From: a bacterium TMED144
GTDB lineage: Bacteria > Fidelibacterota > Marinisomatia > Marinisomatales > TCS55
NCBI GenBank assembly: GCA_002170005.2
Contig: NHGT02000010.1
Span: 8,967-15,848 of the forward strand
Length of the DNA stretch: 6,882 nucleotides
Direction: 5' to 3'
This document shows positions 1-6,497 of the stretch, in pieces. Below the pieces are notes generated by a model, which was not told the DNA's origin, did no database searches, and saw nothing but the letters and a program-made list of their open reading frames with translations. Every line of letters starts with the position of its first letter. Positions within the stretch are counted from its first letter, which is position 1. A program made the translations under genes and the position numbers.

Positions 1-3000
1 GGTGGGAGTACGGGTCGTGATTCTATTATGTCTCAAGTTTCTGTCGATACATTTAAAGTAGCTGCTGCTTTAGCTGATGGTTATCATACTGCAGGTGTGA
101 TTGCGATAGATTCTGCAGGGAATGTTCAAAACATATCTACTTTATTACCCTTTGTTGTAGATGCAACGCCCCCCTCAACTCCGACTGCACCGGACATGAC
201 TGCTGCTACTGACTTTGGTCAAAGTAATACTGACAATTTTACTAACACTCAAAAACCCAACTTTATTATAACAAATATTGAAGTTGGCTCGTTTATAAAT
301 TTGTATGGTTTTGTTCCAACTCCAACAGATACTACTTTATTTGATTTTGACACTGTTAAAACCGGTGTAACTACAATAACTATGACGCCTGATAACAATA
401 TTCCTTCACCTACCAATGCAGCTACGGGTTTAGGGGAATACACCATCTATGCTACAAGCGAAGACACTGCGGGTAATATCTCTGAGAGCACCGACTTAGC
501 TGGCGTTCTTATTGATATCACCAAACCTGAAATCACAACACATTACTACAATTCTACAATACAAACAGCCTATAATGGATTTACGAATAAATTTAAAGCT
601 GATTCAGTTAGATTTGGAAAAGGTGGGGATGAGCTTGAGCTAATTGCTAAGCTATCTGAACCAGCTAGCTCTAACCCTGAACCCACGCTATCGGTAACTT
701 ATGGAACTAACTCGCCAGACTCTTTTACAGCGAAAGCTAAAACTAGCAAATCCAATGATGATTCAACTTTTACATGGAAATTCGATCTCCCCGCTAATGC
801 AAGAAATGATGGAGTAGCGGTGGTATCTTTTGCGGCTTACGATAGATCTGGAAACCTAGCTTCTGTATTTTCTGATACTCAAAAATTCATTGTAGACAAT
901 ACGCTGCCTGCTGCATTTACAACTGGTCTTGCAACCGCGGGCTCAATACCTGGTTCTAATGTAGATACAACCGTCTTTAAACTAAACGATGATGGAATAA
1001 AATATTGGTATTTGAATAAAGGTGCTGACACGGTTAATGTTGCTTTGGACCTTCCTACTAACGACGCATCCCTTTTGGGAGGTGGTTATGTAGATATTCA
1101 AGCAAGAGTAAGAAATAGGATGCTTACTGAATGGTTGAGTGTTGAAACAAGGGATACTTCTAATCCGTTTGCCAAGCAAGACTCAATAAAAGGATTGGGC
1201 GCGGGTAAAATTTTTACAAGAAATAAAAGTGATATTATTAACCCTTTAACACCGAAAGGTTTAATACAGGGAGACACTATAGATCTTAGAGCTAGAGTGT
1301 TTGACCGTTCTTTAAATGTCACAAATGGCGCCCAAAGTGCAACCTATTTTGTATTGGATACTTTACCTCCCTTGCATAATAGTACTCCTACCATTTCAAT
1401 AGCTCAAACAACGGATACAACATTAAAAAATGTCAAAGGAAGCTCTATTTTTCTAACTTTTAAAAAAGATACGCTCTATTCAAATGATACTTTATCTTTT
1501 GCGTTTAGGGCAATGTATGACCCAGCAAATACCAATGAGAAAAAAAGTGATTTGCAACGATATGAATACAAGATAGAAGAAACTCCAACAAACGCTAAAG
1601 CGAATTGGGCAGTGTTTAGAGACTGGAGATCTGCTGCATCCAAAGTGACAATCAATTCTGATTCTATTCCTATGTTACTAGATTCTGTTTTTCTCGATAC
1701 TTTTGCTTTAACGCACAACAGGAATTACAGAGCAAAAATTAGAGGTATAGATCAGGCTGGAAATATATCTGATGATTTCACCTCATCTACACTTTTAAGA
1801 TATAATGACAAACCTATTATAGATCCTATTACTGATGCTCTTGCTAAAGAAGATATTTTATGGGAAAAAATCATTTCCATAACTGATAACGACGTTGCAA
1901 CATTGCGAACGGATAGTTTTACTTTCTCCTTAGAATCCTATTTTTTGCGTGACACGAATGCAACAAAAACGAATGGTTTTTATACATTTAAGAACCCCAA
2001 GATCGATTCTCTGAATGCCAAAATAACATCGAATACGGGTTATTTTTCATTTACGCCAGATAAATGGGACACTACTAACGTAAAAAGCAGAGGCGGATAT
2101 ATACACAGGATCTTTGCAAATGATCTATGGGGATTTAAAGATACGATCGATCTAAAAATGGTGGTTGAAGCTGTCAATGACCCACCAATAATAAATCTAT
2201 CATCTTTAGATATGCTTAAATTTTTAGAAGGCGTTGAATCTGACACTATTAATCTTTCACGCTTTGTAACAGATGAAGATGATTCTACCCATACCCTAAT
2301 CTACTCAGCTAACATAAGAACTTCATTAAAACCAGTAGATGGTTATCCAATTTTTGGTCCATCACAAAAATTAATTTTTCTTACCCCTGTTTCCAAGGAA
2401 GCAAAAAAAAGCTATATAAACCAGCTTATAGATGAAAATCCAAGTTCTACGATCATCCAAGAGGACAATGCATTTTTAGTTTATGAAAAGGGTGTTAGAG
2501 ATTTTGCTGATCCATTAACAGTAAAAACAGCTATTGTTGATGATTATGCAAAATTTTCTTCAAATAATACCAATTCTAAAATAGATGATTCAACGTACAC
2601 CTGGATAAAACCCTTAGATTTAGATTATTTTAATAAAGATACCATGTTGGTAGAGTTCACAGTTAAAGATTCTTCTCTAGCGACTGGGGTTTCAACAATT
2701 GCTTTTGCAATAAACCCATTAAATGATGTGCCTGTATGGTCGAGCGATTGGTTCAAGGATACAGTTATCACTGAAAACGATTCACTTTATATTGATTTTG
2801 GTAAATATTTAAAAGACGTGGATGACGACTCACTAAAGATTTCAATTATTCCCACATCTTATAAATCCAATATTATGATTGATACTACATTGATAAATGC
2901 AAATAATGACTCAGGGTATGTTTATATAAGCGGGGGATTAAATGATACGATCAAGTTTAAACCGCAAGAATTGTGGTTTGAAACTGATGGGATTTATCAA

Positions 3001-4041
3001 AACAAATCTATTAGTTCACTTTGGAACCCATTAGATCAAAAAAGTAATAAAATTGAATTCAAAATTACGGCCGCTGATGATAGCACTATGGATGGTATCG
3101 ATACCACATTTACTATCACTGTCCAGCGGGTACCGCGTCCCGAGATTAGCATGTATGTTGTCCAAAACAATGCATTCACCAATTTTTATGAGATTTTCAT
3201 AGTTGACTCACTAGAGAAAACAAAGGAAGTGACTTTAGAATTTGGTGAAAATAATCCCATGCCTCTGGACACGGCGGCCGCATATATGTGGTATTCCCAT
3301 ATCTATTTCAGAAATGCTGGATCATACTTTTTAGACGTTAAAGCTAAAGGAGCCGTTGGAGATACAGTCGTCAATGTTCCATTGGGAGTAGTAATGTCAT
3401 TTGCATCTAGAACTTGGGAGGGAAAAAGCGCAGATGGAGTATTTAAAGTCAGAGGAAATCCCGGGGCAGTAGATTTCGATCAATCCATTATGATAGTAGA
3501 CTCCACTTTATTCGAGCCTTATTTTAATGATAAAGCATCATATTTGATGGGTAACGAATCATTGAGGTTGACAAAGTCTGTTGAAGTTTCGATGGCAGGC
3601 GATAGAGAAGAGTTGGCAATTTATCGTAGGTCAACTGGCGCAGGCTGGGAAGAGTTGCCTTCAATTACAAGAAATGGTAGAATAGTAGCATTTACTGATC
3701 GTATGGGTTATTTCAGGAAAGGACCGAAAACAATAATTGTTCCAGGTCAAACATCATTAAATCAAAATTATCCTAATCCATTCAATCCATCTACAACAAT
3801 TGAATATGATCTTGGTTTTGGTGATGGGCCAAGTCAAAGAGTAAATCTAAATATTTACGATATTTTAGGCAGAACAGTTAAAACCTTGCTTTTTAATGAG
3901 GATCAAACGATAGGAAGATATCAAATCAGATGGGATGGTAAAGATGAAAATAATATACCTGTTTCATCTGGTGTTTATTTTGTTTACATGCAGACTGATA
4001 AAGGTCGCACATACACTAAAAAAATTATGTTAATGAGATAA
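1..4041 (+). CDS. Large multi-domain T9SS-secreted surface protein, Ig-like/cadherin-like repeats (5' end missing)
   Basis: The reading frame is open from base 1, so the gene begins upstream and the ATG at 28 is internal. 1346 residues are visible (numbered from base 1). Residues 1 to about 600 are a chain of Ig-like modules with recurring D-x-[AS]-G-N motifs (37, 155, 281, degenerate at 435, 584), followed in the first four by V/I-D-x-T-x-P-like linkers (53, 171, 298, 452). Residues about 607-1040 look cadherin-like, with VNDPP (725-729) and LNDVP (907-911) boundaries and acidic, possibly calcium-binding TDEDDS (757-762) and KDVDDDS (938-944). Residues about 1047-1243 form an unassigned beta-rich domain. 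Residues 1256-1346 are a T9SS type A sorting domain. By family knowledge such proteins cross the outer membrane through T9SS and are anchored or released; adhesion or a structural role is likely, but the ligand is unknown. No catalytic domain is recognised in the visible part. The stop codon shares one base with the next start. Confidence 0.9.
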   Translation, partial: GGSTGRDSIMSQVSVDTFKVAAALADGYHTAGVIAIDSAGNVQNISTLLPFVVDATPPSTPTAPDMTAATDFGQSNTDNFTNTQKPNFIITNIEVGSFINLYGFVPTPTDTTLFDFDTVKTGVTTITMTPDNNIPSPTNAATGLGEYTIYATSEDTAGNISESTDLAGVLIDITKPEITTHYYNSTIQTAYNGFTNKFKADSVRFGKGGDELELIAKLSEPASSNPEPTLSVTYGTNSPDSFTAKAKTSKSNDDSTFTWKFDLPANARNDGVAVVSFAAYDRSGNLASVFSDTQKFIVDNTLPAAFTTGLATAGSIPGSNVDTTVFKLNDDGIKYWYLNKGADTVNVALDLPTNDASLLGGGYVDIQARVRNRMLTEWLSVETRDTSNPFAKQDSIKGLGAGKIFTRNKSDIINPLTPKGLIQGDTIDLRARVFDRSLNVTNGAQSATYFVLDTLPPLHNSTPTISIAQTTDTTLKNVKGSSIFLTFKKDTLYSNDTLSFAFRAMYDPANTNEKKSDLQRYEYKIEETPTNAKANWAVFRDWRSAASKVTINSDSIPMLLDSVFLDTFALTHNRNYRAKIRGIDQAGNISDDFTSSTLLRYNDKPIIDPITDALAKEDILWEKIISITDNDVATLRTDSFTFSLESYFLRDTNATKTNGFYTFKNPKIDSLNAKITSNTGYFSFTPDKWDTTNVKSRGGYIHRIFANDLWGFKDTIDLKMVVEAVNDPPIINLSSLDMLKFLEGVESDTINLSRFVTDEDDSTHTLIYSANIRTSLKPVDGYPIFGPSQKLIFLTPVSKEAKKSYINQLIDENPSSTIIQEDNAFLVYEKGVRDFADPLTVKTAIVDDYAKFSSNNTNSKIDDSTYTWIKPLDLDYFNKDTMLVEFTVKDSSLATGVSTIAFAINPLNDVPVWSSDWFKDTVITENDSLYIDFGKYLKDVDDDSLKISIIPTSYKSNIMIDTTLINANNDSGYVYISGGLNDTIKFKPQELWFETDGIYQNKSISSLWNPLDQKSNKIEFKITAADDSTMDGIDTTFTITVQRVPRPEISMYVVQNNAFTNFYEIFIVDSLEKTKEVTLEFGENNPMPLDTAAAYMWYSHIYFRNAGSYFLDVKAKGAVGDTVVNVPLGVVMSFASRTWEGKSADGVFKVRGNPGAVDFDQSIMIVDSTLFEPYFNDKASYLMGNESLRLTKSVEVSMAGDREELAIYRRSTGAGWEELPSITRNGRIVAFTDRMGYFRKGPKTIIVPGQTSLNQNYPNPFNPSTTIEYDLGFGDGPSQRVNLNIYDILGRTVKTLLFNEDQTIGRYQIRWDGKDENNIPVSSGVYFVYMQTDKGRTYTKKIMLMR
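109..1818 (+). repeat. Protein-level tandem Ig-like modules
   Basis: Five modules recur within the large surface protein. Each is marked by a D-x-[AS]-G-N type motif at residues 37, 155, 281, 435 (degenerate, DRSLN) and 584. A linker follows about 12 to 17 residues later: VDATPP, IDITKP, VDNTLP, LDTLPP, and a weaker YNDKPI at 601. Spacings between motifs are 118, 126, 154 and 149 residues, so modules vary in length and diverge at the DNA level. The pattern resembles bacterial Ig-like domains of large extracellular proteins. Divergence suggests old duplication rather than recent copy-number change. Confidence 0.7.
3766..4038 (+). other. T9SS type A C-terminal sorting domain
   Basis: Residues 1256-1346 of the surface protein carry the order expected of this family: NYPNPFNPST, then an IEYDL strand, VNLNIYDILGRTVKTL, an IRWDGKDENN turn, SSGVYFVYMQ, and a basic KKIMLMR end finishing exactly at the stop. 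This overlaps in pattern with the FlgD Ig-like fold. Its role is recognition by the type IX secretion machinery for outer-membrane export. A short glycine-rich insertion (GFGDGPSQR) sits between the first two strands. Its presence implies the genome also encodes T9SS components, none of which are in this window. Confidence 0.93.
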
Positions 4042-4814
4042 TGAAAATATTTAAAAACAAAACTCCTCTATTACCCTTAATAGCAATCTTTATAATAATA
4101 TCATGCCGCAATGACTTTGAAGCAACCGCAGAGCACATGAGTGATTATGGTTGGACTTTATATGAACAGAAACCATCCTCCCAAGAAACACTCTTGCAGA
4201 GCCATAAATGGTTCTTGGATGCATCAACCAAGGATATCGAATGGAAAGATGCTTATAATGGCCAAGGATGGAGTAAGGCAAAATTAGTTAGAGAAAGTAG
4301 TTTGCAATACAAGCAAGCATTGATTGAAATGAACAGTGGTATTGAATCTTTTAAGCTCGGACTTACAAAAAAAGAGGATATATGGAATACCGTAGATGTT
4401 CAGTCTGAGATATTAGCAGGTTTAACATTTGCTTACAAAGGGTATATGGATACAACCGGTCTTGGTTCCCAATTTAAAACTTCTCATAGGATGGTGGTCT
4501 ATTATGGCAATGCTTTTTTAGACTCAAATAGTGGAAATTTTCAGCCTGGTTGGATATTTTCTCATGATAGTCTAATTAATCATTTAGATGTTAGATTGAA
4601 CATTGCATCCTCATATTTCGCATTAAGTAAATTTGACTCATCATATATGCAGATTGAGGCTATTGTAGATACTCTCAAAGATAAATACGATACTTGGGAT
4701 AATTTTCCTCCAGCAAAAATGACTATCGTTTCAAAGAATATTCCGACACTTAAAGATCGTACCAATTTGCTTGCTCAATTAGATAGCATTGGTATAATTC
4801 TTAGAACCAAATGA
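4041..4814 (+). CDS. Putative lipoprotein with TPR-like helical repeats
   Basis: A 257-residue protein. The N-terminus has lysines at 2, 5 and 7, a hydrophobic core (about 10-20) and a lipobox ending I-I-S-C, which puts the lipidated cysteine at residue 22, so it is probably anchored in an envelope membrane facing the periplasm or surface. After the cysteine, YGWTLYEQ (36-43) followed by helices and DAYNGQGW (70-77) matches the helix-turn-helix rhythm of tetratricopeptide repeats. Another amphipathic pair is at about 183-213. The central part has no recognised motif. TPR lipoproteins usually act as scaffolds for protein partners; the partner here is unknown. The start is supported by the signal peptide and by the TAATG junction with the T9SS cargo gene, implying translational coupling. 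A role in handling or anchoring that cargo is inference only. No enzymatic residues are evident. Confidence 0.8.
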   Translation: MKIFKNKTPLLPLIAIFIIISCRNDFEATAEHMSDYGWTLYEQKPSSQETLLQSHKWFLDASTKDIEWKDAYNGQGWSKAKLVRESSLQYKQALIEMNSGIESFKLGLTKKEDIWNTVDVQSEILAGLTFAYKGYMDTTGLGSQFKTSHRMVVYYGNAFLDSNSGNFQPGWIFSHDSLINHLDVRLNIASSYFALSKFDSSYMQIEAIVDTLKDKYDTWDNFPPAKMTIVSKNIPTLKDRTNLLAQLDSIGIILRTK

Positions 4815-5281
4815 TAAATCTAGAGCAAAGGCATTCCAAGTGGATGGGTTTTGCTTTCTCTCAAGCCCAAAAAGCTTATGATTCCAATGAAGTACCAGTT
4901 GGCGCTGTAGTGGTTTATAATGACAAAATTATTGGAAGAGGGCATAATCAAAAAGAACAATTAAATGACCCTACTGCACATGCTGAGATCATTGCTATTA
5001 CCGCTGCATCTAATACAATTAACGATTGGAGATTGATTGATTGCGAGCTTTATGTTACAAAAGAGCCATGTCCTATGTGCGCAGGTGCAATTATAAACTC
5101 TAGAATTAAAAGTGTTATTTTTGGCTGTTATGACGAAAAAGAGGGTTGCTGCGGATCATTGTATCAGCTTTGCGGAGATCCCAGATTTAACCATAATGTT
5201 TTAGTAAGGGGTGGTATCATGGAAGAGGATTGTTCAAGAATTTTAAAAGATTTTTTCAAGTTACGAAGGGTGAAAAAATAA
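4811..5281 (+). CDS. tadA: tRNA adenosine(34) deaminase TadA
   Basis: A 156-residue cytoplasmic zinc enzyme that deaminates adenosine to inosine at wobble position 34 of tRNA-Arg(ACG), allowing decoding of CGU, CGC and CGA. The cytidine/deoxycytidylate deaminase fold is shown by VPVGAVVV (28-35), the HAE motif (57-59) and PCPMCAGAI (86-94). H57, C87 and C90 are the expected zinc ligands and E59 the proton shuttle, in the same numbering as E. coli TadA, which supports the chosen start. N46 and the C-terminal FFKLRR (148-153) also fit TadA rather than a guanine or riboflavin deaminase. The length is normal and no key residue is missing. The ATG overlaps the preceding stop by four bases (ATGA), and no Shine-Dalgarno is visible, so translation is probably coupled to the lipoprotein gene. 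It is the only housekeeping gene among envelope-protein genes. Confidence 0.96.
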   Translation: MINLEQRHSKWMGFAFSQAQKAYDSNEVPVGAVVVYNDKIIGRGHNQKEQLNDPTAHAEIIAITAASNTINDWRLIDCELYVTKEPCPMCAGAIINSRIKSVIFGCYDEKEGCCGSLYQLCGDPRFNHNVLVRGGIMEEDCSRILKDFFKLRRVKK

Positions 5282-5300
5282 AAGATTTTAATTTTTAATT
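5282..5300 (+). promoter_or_regulatory. AT-only-like short spacer, no Shine-Dalgarno
   Basis: The 19-base gap between tadA and the next gene is almost entirely A and T (the run TTTTAATTTTTAATT directly precedes the ATG). It contains no GGAG-like element. An A/T-rich, unstructured leader without Shine-Dalgarno is common for starts in Bacteroidetes-related bacteria. It is too short to hold a whole promoter; any promoter would have to lie inside the 3' end of tadA, and I see no convincing -35/-10 pair there. Confidence 0.4.
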
Positions 5301-6497
5301 ATGAAACATTTATTAATCACTATTTTATTATGGTCTTCAATTGTTTTTTCAAAAGACCACACCGTTGCTGTATTGGATTTTTATGGAGAAGGTATTCATA
5401 GCGATGAGTTAAAATCTCTTTCTGCATCTTTCAGAATAGAGCTTTTAAAGATGGATTCTTTGATTGTTTTGGATTATGATGAAATGATAAAAATTTTAAA
5501 GCTTTCTAATAGAGAAAATGCATCATGCTCTACTTTTGATTGTGAAGCTATAAATGCAATGTTGTTAAATCAAGAGTGGATGGTATCTGTTAATGTTTCG
5601 AAAATAGGCGATGTATTTGTCTGCGAGGGAAGATTATTTGAATCAAAAACTGGAAGAGTCATCAATGCTGTAAGTTATGACCATGAGCTTTCTCTTGAAG
5701 GTTTATATTCGCAAGGTATGTCCAATCTTGCTGTTTTAATAATGTCCAAAAGAATACCTTTAGATGTGCATACAAACAAAGATTTAGTTTTTATACGTTC
5801 TGAGCCTACTGGTGCAATGGTTCGTGTAGGAAAAGATACCTTAATAAATGATACCCCCATAGCACTAAGTAGAGTTGTTGTAGAAAGTAAACCTATAGTT
5901 TTGCTTAAAGATGGCTATCAACCATTTTTTGTAAAAAGATTGCCCGATGATTATACAGATGTGATTTTCGTAAAATTAAAGCGCACTATTCCACAAATTG
6001 GAAATGTTGCATTTAAATCTCCTTTGCCAGGAGGGATTTCGATAGTAAATGACAATGGTCAAGATAGTTTTTTAATTCCTGAGGGCTCATCAAATTTTAA
6101 AGAGATTGCTGCAGGTAAATATTCATTATCATCAGAAGACTATATTATTTTAAATAATGATTTTAAAATAAGTCACAAAAGAACAACGCTAATTAATCCA
6201 AGATTTTATTTGATTGATGATATTGTAAAAAGAAAAGATTCTTTTAAAAAAAAACGGAATTTTTTTATAAGTATTTTAGGTGGCGGTCTAGTTTATCGAT
6301 CGTACCTCTCATTGCAGTCGAACAGGCTGTATAGTGATTATGGAGATAATATTAATTCTTCCGATTCCAGACATCAGGCAATTGATAATCTTGACAACCA
6401 AAAACCTACTGTTGATATAGTTTCAGGTTTTATGATTTTTCCTATCATTTATTATTATTCTAAACAGCTTGAAATGGAAAGATGGTTAAAAAGGTAA
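5301..6497 (+). CDS. Envelope protein with CsgG/TolB-N-like domain, PEGA-like domain and C-terminal hydrophobic pair
   Basis: A 398-residue protein. Residues 1-17 form a signal peptide (likely cleavage after VFS, before KD). The mature part starts with VAVLDFYGEGI (22-32), the strand and loop typical of CsgG-like or TolB-N-like domains. It continues with a Cys pair (C76, C81), then VSKIGDVFVCEGRLFESKTG (99-118), which matches that fold's 'KIG...rL.d..tG' ending. Residues about 161-214 (SEPTGAMVRVGKD ... LLKDGYQPF) look like a PEGA domain, a small beta module found in surface proteins. A second beta-rich stretch spans about 228-300. The C-terminus has hydrophobic segments at 321-338 and 371-387 separated by a polar loop, so it may be a membrane hairpin. 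Function is unknown; envelope sensing or assembly is plausible. It overlaps the next gene by 16 bases. The domain calls are from motif memory, not a profile search. Confidence 0.8.
   Translation: MKHLLITILLWSSIVFSKDHTVAVLDFYGEGIHSDELKSLSASFRIELLKMDSLIVLDYDEMIKILKLSNRENASCSTFDCEAINAMLLNQEWMVSVNVSKIGDVFVCEGRLFESKTGRVINAVSYDHELSLEGLYSQGMSNLAVLIMSKRIPLDVHTNKDLVFIRSEPTGAMVRVGKDTLINDTPIALSRVVVESKPIVLLKDGYQPFFVKRLPDDYTDVIFVKLKRTIPQIGNVAFKSPLPGGISIVNDNGQDSFLIPEGSSNFKEIAAGKYSLSSEDYIILNNDFKISHKRTTLINPRFYLIDDIVKRKDSFKKKRNFFISILGGGLVYRSYLSLQSNRLYSDYGDNINSSDSRHQAIDNLDNQKPTVDIVSGFMIFPIIYYYSKQLEMERWLKR
6246..6254 (+). repeat. A9 homopolymer inside a coding region
   Basis: Nine adenines encode Lys-Lys-Lys at residues 316-318, just before the first C-terminal hydrophobic segment, with a run of seven T six bases further on (6260-6266). 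Loss of one A would bring a TAA stop into frame within a few codons and remove the membrane hairpin. Such tracts can slip during replication or transcription, but in an AT-rich genome they also arise by chance. Confidence 0.5.

Noticed and set aside
28..30. ATG at 28 as the start of the large surface protein
   Set aside because: The frame is open to base 1, there is no signal peptide after this ATG, and the sequence is already mid-way through an Ig-like module.
249..2246. Short minus-strand open frames opposite the large gene
   Set aside because: They are 65-80 codons long, sit antisense to a convincing multi-domain protein, and show no recognisable motifs or initiation context.
3274..3281. 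NotI site (GCGGCCGC) in AT-rich sequence, possible cloning junction
   Set aside because: The reading frame and domain continue smoothly across it (T-A-A-A-Y-M), so a chance GC-rich alanine run is a better explanation.
4811..5281. Guanine deaminase, cytosine deaminase or riboflavin deaminase instead of TadA
   Set aside because: Motif numbering (H57, E59, C87, C90), length and the FFKLRR C-terminus fit TadA; no riboflavin reductase domain is attached.
5282..5300. Rho-independent terminator after tadA
   Set aside because: There is a T-rich stretch but no GC stem-loop before it, and the next gene starts 19 bases later in the same direction.
4090..5860. Short minus-strand open frames opposite the lipoprotein and CsgG/PEGA genes
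   Set aside because: They are 61-63 codons long and mirror well-supported plus-strand genes; nothing in their translations resembles a known family.
5301..6497. True CsgG curli secretion channel
   Set aside because: It lacks a lipobox cysteine after the signal peptide and carries PEGA-like and hydrophobic C-terminal parts that CsgG does not have; only the N-terminal fold looks similar.
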